The notes under the pieces are model-generated. The model searched no databases and was not told the origin of the DNA. It saw only the letters and a list, made by a program, of their open reading frames with translations. Both the position numbers and the translations under genes were made by a program. Shown in pieces: positions 50,931 to 58,275 of a stretch of DNA of 64,000 nt (positions are counted from its first letter, which is position 1; each line of letters starts with the position of its first letter). Source of the stretch: Chryseobacterium paridis (GTDB lineage Bacteria > Bacteroidota > Bacteroidia > Flavobacteriales > Weeksellaceae); contig NZ_JAENHK010000010.1 of NCBI RefSeq assembly GCF_016595215.1, forward strand, positions 1,783,390 to 1,847,389. The letters run 5' to 3'.

Positions 50931-52112
50931 ATGAAAAAATATATAAGCACAGCAGCAATCGCTGTTGCAGCATTATTCCATGCGCAGGAAAAATGCAAAG
51001 ACATTAAAATTAATCAGCTACAGGTTCTCGGAACGCATAATTCATATGCTGAACCAGTTGATCCAAAAGTACTAGAGCTTGCTGCTCCGATCATCAAAAA
51101 TATGATGACAAAATATGATTCAGGGATGTCTCCGGAGCAAAAAGCAAAATTTCAGGAATACCACCCGAATGGAATGGATTTTCATGAGGCATTGAATTAC
51201 AATCACCCAGACTTCAAACAGCAATTGAATGCCAATCTTCGTGGTTTAGAGCTGGATATTTATTATGACCCGGATGGTAATCGTTTCACCAATCCAGCCT
51301 CTTACCGTGTGCTAAAAGAAAAAGGAATAAAAGATCTTGCACCACATAATACAAAAGGATTGGATAAACCAGGTTTTAAGGTCCTTCATATGGCTGATAT
51401 AGACTTCAGATCTCATTATCCAACATTAAAAGATGCTTTGACAGAACTTCGGGAATGGTCTGACCAGCATCCTGAGCACACTACTATTTTCATCATGGTA
51501 GAAGCTAAAGATTCAGGGTTCCCTATTTTTCCTAACAGCACTCAGGTTTTGCCATTCACTCAAAAAGCGTACGATGAACTCGATCAGGAAATTGCTCAAT
51601 ATCTTGGAAAGGATAAGATCATCACCCCTAAAGAAATACAGGGTAAATTTGGAACACTTCGAGAGGCTGTACTCAATAACAACTGGCCAAAAGTGGAAAA
51701 TAGCAAGGGTAAATTTATCTTCATGCTATTACCGGGAAGTGCCGGAACAAAATCCACTAAAAACAATCCTTATCTGATCGATGGTTCTTTGGAAAAAAGA
51801 CTGATGTTTATGGAAAGTGAGCCGGAAGATAACTTTGCAGCTTTTATTTTAAAAGATAACGCTATTGTGCGCCAGGAGGAGATTCAAAAAATGGTAAAGC
51901 AAGGTTTTATGGTAAGAACAAGAGCAGATATTGAAACTTATGAAGCGAAGGTCAATGATCTTACCCGGGCGAAAAAAGCATTCAGCAGTGGAGCCCAGGT
52001 TGTTTCAACTGATTTTTTTCGATCTGGAAACACGTATGGAACGCCGTATTTTGTAAAACCACCTCAGGATAAAGATTATTTTTTAAATCCCATTAATGGT
52101 AATTGTCAATAA
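50931..52112 (+). CDS. Secreted Ca-dependent PI-PLC-like phosphodiesterase
   Basis: Exported enzyme of 393 residues with signal MKKYISTAAIAVAALFHAQ. The TIM-barrel PLC-like phosphodiesterase pattern is visible: GTHNSYA with His36, LRGLELDIYYD with E107 and D109 for Ca binding, and VLHMADIDFRSHY with the second catalytic His153. It belongs to the Ca-dependent phosphatidylinositol-specific phospholipase C1-like group. The TonB receptor gene 22 bp upstream makes uptake of released inositol- or phospholipid-derived products conceivable. Substrate specificity cannot be read. Confidence 0.88.
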   Translation: MKKYISTAAIAVAALFHAQEKCKDIKINQLQVLGTHNSYAEPVDPKVLELAAPIIKNMMTKYDSGMSPEQKAKFQEYHPNGMDFHEALNYNHPDFKQQLNANLRGLELDIYYDPDGNRFTNPASYRVLKEKGIKDLAPHNTKGLDKPGFKVLHMADIDFRSHYPTLKDALTELREWSDQHPEHTTIFIMVEAKDSGFPIFPNSTQVLPFTQKAYDELDQEIAQYLGKDKIITPKEIQGKFGTLREAVLNNNWPKVENSKGKFIFMLLPGSAGTKSTKNNPYLIDGSLEKRLMFMESEPEDNFAAFILKDNAIVRQEEIQKMVKQGFMVRTRADIETYEAKVNDLTRAKKAFSSGAQVVSTDFFRSGNTYGTPYFVKPPQDKDYFLNPINGNCQ

Positions 52113-52124
52113 GTAAACAGCAGG

Positions 52125-52145
52125 CAGCCTCTATTCAAGAGGCTG
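52125..52145 (+). terminator. Terminator after the PI-PLC-like gene
   Basis: CAGCCTCT (52125-52132) pairs with AGAGGCTG (52138-52145) around a 5-nt loop, followed by TTTTC. Confidence 0.8.
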
Positions 52146-52252
52146 TTTTCATTTTGATACCTACCTCACTCTTTTTCGGCTACAAGAAAAGTAGATTCAG
52201 ATACATCGCCTGAATGCTCATTTCTGAACTTTGTTTGTATAAAATAAATACA

Positions 52253-53152
52253 ATGAAAATAGTAGTAACAGGCTCTTTAGGAAATATCAGTAAGCCGCTG
52301 ACACAATTATTAGTTAGTAAAGGACATTCAGTAACCGTGGTCAGTACCAATCCTGAAAGAAAAGCAGAAATTGAAAATTTAGGTGCTCAGCCGGCAATTG
52401 GAACAATGGAAGATGTTGATTTTCTTTCTGAAACTTTCAAAGGAGCAGACATTGTGTATGCTATGGAAGCTTTAAACGCTGGCTGTTTTTTTGATCATAA
52501 TGTAGATTTTATAGCAGCCAATACTCAAATTGGCAAAAACTATAAAGAAGCATTTGAAAGATCAGGTGTCAAACGCATTGTTCATCTTAGCAGTATTGGG
52601 GCTCATATGAGTCAGGGAAATGGGATCCTTGCATTTCATCATAATGTAGAAAGTATTCTAAAAGAGCTTCCCGAAGACGTATCCATCAAATTCATGCGCC
52701 CTGTAGCATTTTATTATAATATGTATGCTTTTATTCCAGATATAAAAGCACAAGGGAAGATCATTCAGAACTATGGTGGTGATCAGAAGGAACCATGGGT
52801 TTCTCCTTTGGATATTGCAGAAGTGATTGCTGAGGAGATCGAAAAACCATTTAATGGCAGGGAAATCAGATATATTGCCAGTGAGGAAATAGCCCCTAAC
52901 GAAATAGCCGGTATTTTAGGAGAAGCCATTGGAAACAATGAGTTGAAATGGGAAATTATTCCGGATGAACAAATGCTTGATAATTTAATACATACAGGAA
53001 TGAATCCACAAACGGCAAAGGGTTTTATTGAGATGAATGCTGCAATGAACAATGGAACTTTGTCTGAAGACTATTATGCTCACCAACCTGCTTTGGGTAA
53101 AATAAAAGTGAAGGATTTCGCGAAAGAGTTTGCAATCACGTATCATCAATAA
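52253..53152 (+). CDS. NmrA-like NAD(P)-binding protein
   Basis: Rossmann-fold protein of 299 residues, atypical SDR. Starts MKIVVTGSLGNISKPLTQLL with the glycine-rich motif TGSLGNISK (normal GxxGxxG weakened), ADIVYAMEAL, HLSSIGAHMSQGNGI and a long C-terminal region. It resembles NmrA/QOR2-type sensors or quinone reductases; catalytic Tyr/Lys pair is not evident. I choose ATG 52253; a longer frame back to 52214 adds 13 residues with no conserved character. It directly precedes an AraC gene that overlaps its end, so both may form a regulated redox-sensing pair. Confidence 0.82.
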   Translation: MKIVVTGSLGNISKPLTQLLVSKGHSVTVVSTNPERKAEIENLGAQPAIGTMEDVDFLSETFKGADIVYAMEALNAGCFFDHNVDFIAANTQIGKNYKEAFERSGVKRIVHLSSIGAHMSQGNGILAFHHNVESILKELPEDVSIKFMRPVAFYYNMYAFIPDIKAQGKIIQNYGGDQKEPWVSPLDIAEVIAEEIEKPFNGREIRYIASEEIAPNEIAGILGEAIGNNELKWEIIPDEQMLDNLIHTGMNPQTAKGFIEMNAAMNNGTLSEDYYAHQPALGKIKVKDFAKEFAITYHQ

Positions 53153-54086
53153 TATTTACATTTGTATTGTGAACAAGCAACCTCAAAGAATAAAATCCAT
53201 TACTGAATTCCATCAGGTAAGAGGTTTGGCAAAACCTGAGCATCCGCTGATCAGTGTAATAGATTACAGTGATATCAAACATTCCAATGACCAATTGGAA
53301 ACGAGTTGGATATTGGATTTTTATTCTATTTCCGTAAAACGCACTTCTAATGCTACCATAAAATATGGCCAGCAGGAATATGATTTTGATGAAGGGGTAA
53401 TGTTTTTTATGTCTCCGGGACAGGTGTTTAGTATTACTATTGATCCCAATTTAACAACAAAACATTCGGGGTGGATGTTGCTTATTCATCCCGATTTTTT
53501 ATGGAATTCATCTCTTACCAAAAGAATCAGACAATATGAATATTTTGATTATTCAGTGAGTGAGGCTTTATTTCTTTCAGAAAAAGAAGAAAAAGTGCTA
53601 GATAATATTATCCAAAACATCCGGCAGGAGTATCACTCTAATATTGACCAGTTTAGTCAGAACATCATTGTTTCACAGATTGAAACGCTTTTGAATTATT
53701 CAGAACGTTATTATCAACGGCAATTCATTACCCGGAAAATAGCCAATCATAAAATTCTGGATTCCCTCGAATCATTGCTTTCGGAATACTTTGATAAGGA
53801 AGACCTCATCAGTAAAGGGCTCCCAACAGTACATGATATTGCTAATGCTTTGAATATATCTCCAAGCTATTTAACGGGATTATTAAAAGTCCTTACAGGA
53901 CTGAATACCCAGCAGCACATTCATGAAAAGCTCATTGAAAAAGCCAAAGAAAAACTCTCCACGACTCAACTGTCTGTAAGTGAAATTGCCTATGAGTTAG
54001 GATTTGAGCATCCACAGTCTTTCAGTAAATTATTTAAAAGCAAAACCAAAGTATCTCCATTGGCTTTCAGACAGTCCTTTAACTGA
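53130..54086 (+). CDS. AraC-family transcriptional regulator
   Basis: Regulator of 318 residues (less if GTG 53169 is used). The N-terminal half is a cupin-like domain with YDFDEGVMFFMSPGQVFSI. The C-terminus has two HTH motifs: NALNISPSYLTGLLKVLTGL and VSEIAYELGFEHPQSFSKLF, then TKVSPLAFRQ. The ATG at 53130 overlaps the NmrA-like gene by 23 bp; GTG 53169 starts after its stop. A TACATTTG (53157-53164) sits between the two choices and would make the GTG start almost leaderless, so I keep the ATG. Likely regulates the upstream NmrA-like gene or its own transcript. Confidence 0.83.
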   Translation: MQSRIINNIYICIVNKQPQRIKSITEFHQVRGLAKPEHPLISVIDYSDIKHSNDQLETSWILDFYSISVKRTSNATIKYGQQEYDFDEGVMFFMSPGQVFSITIDPNLTTKHSGWMLLIHPDFLWNSSLTKRIRQYEYFDYSVSEALFLSEKEEKVLDNIIQNIRQEYHSNIDQFSQNIIVSQIETLLNYSERYYQRQFITRKIANHKILDSLESLLSEYFDKEDLISKGLPTVHDIANALNISPSYLTGLLKVLTGLNTQQHIHEKLIEKAKEKLSTTQLSVSEIAYELGFEHPQSFSKLFKSKTKVSPLAFRQSFN

Positions 54087-54133
54087 AATCAATTTATTAC
54101 TCAGAAAGTTTTATTTTAAGAGGAAGGTTTTAT

Positions 54134-54141
54134 TAAATTTG
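54134..54141 (+). promoter_or_regulatory. -7 element upstream of the 182-residue gene
   Basis: TAAATTTG, exact match to TAnnTTTG, 30 nt before ATG 54172; no TTG at the right distance. Confidence 0.35.
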
Positions 54142-54171
54142 CGCTCTTAAAAAACTACGATCTGATTTAAA

Positions 54172-54720
54172 ATGAGTGTCAATAAAAATGTCTTAGAAAA
54201 AATGTCAAGCCAGGAGCTTGAAAAATATATAAAACCAGATACTAAGGTGGTACCTCAAGCTATTCTATATGCATTTGATATATTAGAATCCAGGGGGAAA
54301 GAATTCAGTTCTGAAGAAATTGAACTAAGGAATTCTTTGATCACAACAGAAAAAGAAAAAGCAGAGGTCATTCCCCACTCTAATCATAAGGAAGCAGCTA
54401 ACTTAATTTATCTTTCAGCTGCGTTAGGAGTCGGTAATATGATCTGGACCTATGAATCTCTTAGTTCAGGTTCTGCAATACTTACAGCTGTGGTAACAAT
54501 AGCAATCATTTTTGGAATTGGCTATTTAGCAGGAAAAGGTACAGAATGGATAAAATATGTCCTTTTGGTTCTTTTAATTTTAGGAATTCTTGCATTCCCA
54601 ATTGTAATAATGAATTTTTTAGCAGATCCTGTTCTTGGAATCATAAATATTGTTCAAACAATCCTGCAAATATGGGCTGTTGTTTTGTTATTTAAGGTAC
54701 CGAAAACTGTAAAAGTGTAA
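54172..54720 (+). CDS. Hypothetical membrane protein, 182 residues
   Basis: Not recognised as a named family. The N-terminal 70 residues are soluble and helical (LEKMSSQELEKYIKPDTKV; ILYAFDILESRGKEFSSEE). Three or four hydrophobic helices follow (about 74-90, 98-118, 124-145 and 152-173). The soluble front part resembles short helical domains of other Bacteroidota membrane proteins of unknown function. No enzyme motif is visible. Monocistronic by spacing. Confidence 0.6.
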   Translation: MSVNKNVLEKMSSQELEKYIKPDTKVVPQAILYAFDILESRGKEFSSEEIELRNSLITTEKEKAEVIPHSNHKEAANLIYLSAALGVGNMIWTYESLSSGSAILTAVVTIAIIFGIGYLAGKGTEWIKYVLLVLLILGILAFPIVIMNFLADPVLGIINIVQTILQIWAVVLLFKVPKTVKV

Positions 54721-54839
54721 TCCTACAAGATTTGGCTGGATTATTTTAAAAGTACAGAGACCTATCTTCTATCTCTTAAGATAAAAGAGGTGTAATAAAT
54801 ACCTGTTATAAAATGTTATATTAGTATAAAATTGAATAC

Positions 54840-55748
54840 ATGAAATTTATTTTCTTTACTCTGCTATTATTCATTAATACTATATCAGCTCAATCCAAAT
54901 CTGAGGATTTTTTTCAGACAGGTGATCAAGTACAGATCCATTACAAAGTTTCCGGAAATGGAGAAGCCTGTATCTATATTCCTGGAGGACCGGGACAAGG
55001 TTATCCTTCATTTGAATTAATGGGAGGAAACCATCTCGAGAAAAATCTTAAAATGGTCTACATGGACCAGAGAGGATCTGGAAAATCTGCACAGTCAGAT
55101 AATTATCATTTGGATAAAATGGTACAGGATATTGAAGAATTAAGACAGCATCTAAAATTGAATAAGGTCTTCTTAATGGCTCATTCCTTTGGAGGAATTA
55201 TTGCCGTAAGCTATGCTAAGAAATATCCTCAAAACGTAAAAGGCATTATTTTAGCCAATGTGACTTTACATTTCTTAAATAATGAATCTGTTAAAGAACA
55301 GATTGAATATGCCAATGAGCTTCTTCATTTAAAAAACCAAAAGATTGAAAAAGACAGTCTTTCTTCTGAACTTTCCAAATTAAGCAAGTCTTTAAGATCC
55401 AAAAGAATGGGATTCAGATTCCTTACGGATGATATTGAAACAATCAAAGAAATGGATAAGATTGATTCATTACATCCAAGAATCATTGACTTTGGGATGG
55501 CAGTGATTACTAAGCCTAAAGAATTTCCCGAATACTATGAAGATTATGCCCCGATTACAAAAGACATTAAGGTTCCAACATTGATCATTACAGGAAAAAA
55601 GGACAAAGCTGTGGGTACAAAACATTATCAAACCTTTAAATTCCCTAATAAAGAAATCGTTTCCATTGATGGCGGACACCTTTTGTATTATGAAAAGAAT
55701 CCGGAATTCATCAATGCAGTATGGAGTTTTGTAAGGAAGAAAGAATAA
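54840..55748 (+). CDS. Exported alpha/beta hydrolase, prolyl aminopeptidase-like
   Basis: Protein of 302 residues with a signal peptide (MKFIFFTLLLFINTISAQ). The alpha/beta hydrolase fold has the HGGPG-like oxyanion motif PGGPGQG (48-54), DQRGSGKS (76-83), and nucleophile Ser116 in MAHSFGG. The late catalytic Asp is probably in ITGKKDKAVG and His in DGGHLLYYEKNPE. The pattern is of proline iminopeptidases and related hydrolases. It would act in the periplasm or at the envelope. Substrate unknown. Confidence 0.88.
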   Translation: MKFIFFTLLLFINTISAQSKSEDFFQTGDQVQIHYKVSGNGEACIYIPGGPGQGYPSFELMGGNHLEKNLKMVYMDQRGSGKSAQSDNYHLDKMVQDIEELRQHLKLNKVFLMAHSFGGIIAVSYAKKYPQNVKGIILANVTLHFLNNESVKEQIEYANELLHLKNQKIEKDSLSSELSKLSKSLRSKRMGFRFLTDDIETIKEMDKIDSLHPRIIDFGMAVITKPKEFPEYYEDYAPITKDIKVPTLIITGKKDKAVGTKHYQTFKFPNKEIVSIDGGHLLYYEKNPEFINAVWSFVRKKE

Positions 55749-55831
55749 TTTATTCCAATCTTATCATTAGCATGTAACAATTACTCATTTTCAATGACTT
55801 AATAATATATAATCAACAAAATCACTATACT

Positions 55832-56560
55832 ATGAAGTCAATATCCTTTTTATGTTCTGTTTTCATGATCACCTTGTGCAGCTCTTTATTGAATGCCCAA
55901 ATTCAAGTTCAGACTCCTGAAAAGAACGAGATTATTTCCAGTCAAATAAAGAATGGGCAAGAAACAATGATTTGGTATGCTTTAAAAGGTGATACCAAAA
56001 TTGAAATTGGAAAAATAAGCACGGAGATTACTCGGAATAATAAGACTGTTAATGTAAAAACTACAGTAAAAATGGCTGATAAACCCGACTGGATTGATGA
56101 AACCATTGCCGAACTTCCCCAATTAAAACCTGTAAAACATACCTCTTTCAATACACAAAGGGATATGGTCTTAAATTTTGGAAAAACAGTTACCGGATAT
56201 TATACAGACAAAACAACCAATACCAAGACAGAGATTAATGAAAAAGTAGAAGGAAGCTTTTTCGATAGTAATCTATACCCTCAAATCATTCGGTGGTTAC
56301 CGTTAAAAGAAGGCTACAAAACCGATATTGCTATTTTTGATTATAATCCTAAAGCAAGTATTGGAGCTATGAAAGCTCATGTTATTGATACCCAAAAGGG
56401 AACTTTTCAAAATAAAGAAGTCTGGATCATTAGTGTAACAGATGATATTTCCAACAATGCAGTAAAGATGGCTTTTTACATCGATACGAAATCTAACCAG
56501 ATGTTGAAACAGGAAATGGATGCGGGTGGAAGAAAAATGATAATGGAAAGAATCGAATGA
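55832..56560 (+). CDS. Exported DUF3108-like protein
   Basis: Protein of 242 residues with a signal peptide (MKSISFLCSVFMITLCSSLLNAQ). The mature part is a beta-rich barrel-like fold: GQETMIWYALKGDTKIEIGK, RDMVLNFGKTVTGYY, IIRWLPLKEGYKTDIAIFDY and MAFYIDTKSNQMLKQEM, as in DUF3108 periplasmic proteins. Function unknown. The gene ends just before a strong terminator. Confidence 0.65.
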   Translation: MKSISFLCSVFMITLCSSLLNAQIQVQTPEKNEIISSQIKNGQETMIWYALKGDTKIEIGKISTEITRNNKTVNVKTTVKMADKPDWIDETIAELPQLKPVKHTSFNTQRDMVLNFGKTVTGYYTDKTTNTKTEINEKVEGSFFDSNLYPQIIRWLPLKEGYKTDIAIFDYNPKASIGAMKAHVIDTQKGTFQNKEVWIISVTDDISNNAVKMAFYIDTKSNQMLKQEMDAGGRKMIMERIE

Positions 56561-56582
56561 GAATAGATATTAAAGAAAAATA

Positions 56583-56607
56583 AAAACGCGCCCTTCGGGC
56601 GCGTTTT
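56583..56607. terminator. GC-rich terminator shared with mdh
   Basis: AAAACGCGCCC (56583-56593) pairs perfectly with GGGCGCGTTTT (56597-56607) around TTC, with A and T tracts, between the convergent DUF3108-like gene and mdh. Confidence 0.92.
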
Positions 56608-56629
56608 CAGTATATAAAGTTTAATCTAA

Positions 56630-57556
56630 TTAAAACTTCAAATCTCCATTTACTTCTCTTACTGCCTTAGCAGCTTCAGCAAATTTCAATTGTTCTTCTA
56701 CAGTAAGTGTAATGTTTACGATTTTCTCTACACCGTTTTTACCGATAATAGCAGGAACTCCTAAACAGATATCACTTTGGTTGTATTCACCTTCAAGCAT
56801 TAAAGAACAAGGAATCATTTTCTTTTGATCACAAGCAATTGCCTGAACCATTACAGAAACCGCTGCACCTGGTGCATACCAAGCAGAAGTTCCTAATAAT
56901 TTAGTTAATGTAGCTCCACCTACTTTAGTTTCTTCGATTACATATTTTTGTTGCTCATCATCAAGGAATTCAGTTACAGGAACTCCATTTCTTGTTGCTT
57001 TGCTTAATAAAGGAAGCATTCCGGTATCACTGTGAGCAGCGATTACCATTCCATCAACGTCAGAAATTGGGCTTTCCAATGCTTCAGCCAATCTGTATTT
57101 AAATCTTGCAGAATCCAGCGCACCTCCCATTCCGATAATTTTGTGTTTCGGAAGACCAGAAGTTTTGTGTACTAAATATGCCATTGTATCCATTGGATTA
57201 GAAACTACGATGATAATAACTTCCGGAGAATGTTTTACCAGATTAGCAGTAACATCTTTTACAATTCCAGCGTTGATACCGATCAACTCTTCTCTTGTCA
57301 TTCCAGGTTTTCTTGGAATCCCTGAAGTGATTACTGCTACATGAGAACCTGCAGTTTTGCTATAGTCTCCTGTTGTTCCCGTAATTTTGGTATCAAAACC
57401 ATTAAGCGACGCTGTCTGCATCAAATCCATTGCCTTACCTTCAGCAAAACCTTCTTTAATGTCTACTAAAACTACCTCTGAACAGAAGTTTTTCATAGCG
57501 ATGTATTCAGCACAGCTTGCACCTACAGCGCCTGCACCTACCACAGTTACTTTCAT
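56630..57556 (-). CDS. mdh: Malate dehydrogenase (LDH-like type)
   Basis: NAD-dependent TCA enzyme of 308 residues. NAD-binding GAGAVGAS (7-14), substrate-binding arginines in GIPRKPGMTREEL, IVVSNPMDTMAYL, the second Arg in DSARFKYRLAEAL and catalytic His in IAAHSDTGMLPL. The loop Arg-Lys-Pro favours malate over lactate. It interconverts malate and oxaloacetate in the cytosol. A well-formed promoter precedes it (57612-57642) and it is monocistronic. It fits functionally with the dicarboxylate transporter and sdhC near the window end. Confidence 0.96.
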   Translation of the reverse strand: MKVTVVGAGAVGASCAEYIAMKNFCSEVVLVDIKEGFAEGKAMDLMQTASLNGFDTKITGTTGDYSKTAGSHVAVITSGIPRKPGMTREELIGINAGIVKDVTANLVKHSPEVIIIVVSNPMDTMAYLVHKTSGLPKHKIIGMGGALDSARFKYRLAEALESPISDVDGMVIAAHSDTGMLPLLSKATRNGVPVTEFLDDEQQKYVIEETKVGGATLTKLLGTSAWYAPGAAVSVMVQAIACDQKKMIPCSLMLEGEYNQSDICLGVPAIIGKNGVEKIVNITLTVEEQLKFAEAAKAVREVNGDLKF

Positions 57557-57611
57557 AATGTATACTTTTTAAAATTATTTATTTTTAGTTCAGTCTAAAA
57601 ATTTTGACTCC

Positions 57612-57642
57612 CAAATTTAACAATTCCTGAAAAATTGAGCAA
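57612..57642 (-). promoter_or_regulatory. Promoter of mdh
   Basis: Minus strand TTG (57642-57640), 20 nt, TAAATTTG (57619-57612); 55 nt before ATG 57556. Confidence 0.7.
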
Positions 57643-57697
57643 TCTTTCAGGAAGTTAATTATCTGCAAAGGATATATTTAGATTTTGAATGGGAAAA

Positions 57698-58249
57698 TTA
57701 ATTCACGTTCAGTAAAAACGTATATAATTTCTTAGCTCCCGATAATACTTCATTGTAATTATCTTCTGCAACTTCCGTATCTAAAACCTCTTTGAAGTTT
57801 TTCCACATTGGTCCTGTATTCTCCTGATAACATCCAAAGAAATTAAATGTTATCTCATCAAAACCTTCAGTTTTAGAAAGTTGTTTAGCAATTACATTTC
57901 CCCCTAAAGTAGAACCCTCAATCACATACATCATTCCCAATGCTTCGTGCTCGTTATTGACTTCAAGGGTATGCGTTGCAGCCTGATTTTTCAATGCAAG
58001 GCTTGCAAGATCTTTTTCAATTAATGGAAGTTTCTTTCTTTGGTCCAATTGAAGTTTTTCAGCAAAGTTTCCGTTAAGGCTGTTGAAAATTTTATCTTCA
58101 GAATGCAAAAGCATTAAATAATTGGTATTGATGATTTTTTTGTAATCGTCTAAAGTGAAAGTCTTGTTAAAAATCTTTTCTGAGTTAAAAAGTTTCTCAG
58201 CAGCATCGTGATATTCTGCTGTATTTTGTTTAAGATATTCAGAAACCAT
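57698..58249 (-). CDS. Biliverdin-producing heme oxygenase (BphO-like)
   Basis: Protein of 183 residues converting heme to biliverdin, CO and iron. N-terminal proximal His14 in NTAEYHDAAEKLF and the distal-helix segment MYVIEGSTLGGNVIAKQL (with the conserved GSxLGG) support the family. It lies 26 bp downstream of the bacteriophytochrome gene on the same strand, giving the usual chromophore-supply pair. A TAAATTTG at 58278-58271, overlapping the phytochrome stop, could drive extra bphO transcription. Confidence 0.93.
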   Translation of the reverse strand: MVSEYLKQNTAEYHDAAEKLFNSEKIFNKTFTLDDYKKIINTNYLMLLHSEDKIFNSLNGNFAEKLQLDQRKKLPLIEKDLASLALKNQAATHTLEVNNEHEALGMMYVIEGSTLGGNVIAKQLSKTEGFDEITFNFFGCYQENTGPMWKNFKEVLDTEVAEDNYNEVLSGAKKLYTFLLNVN

Positions 58250-58275
58250 AATAAGTATTTATAAGTTCCCCAAAT

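Noticed and set aside
53157..53164. TACATTTG as the promoter of the second AraC gene
   Set aside because: TTG spacing would be 24 nt and it would make the GTG start leaderless; more likely a chance match.
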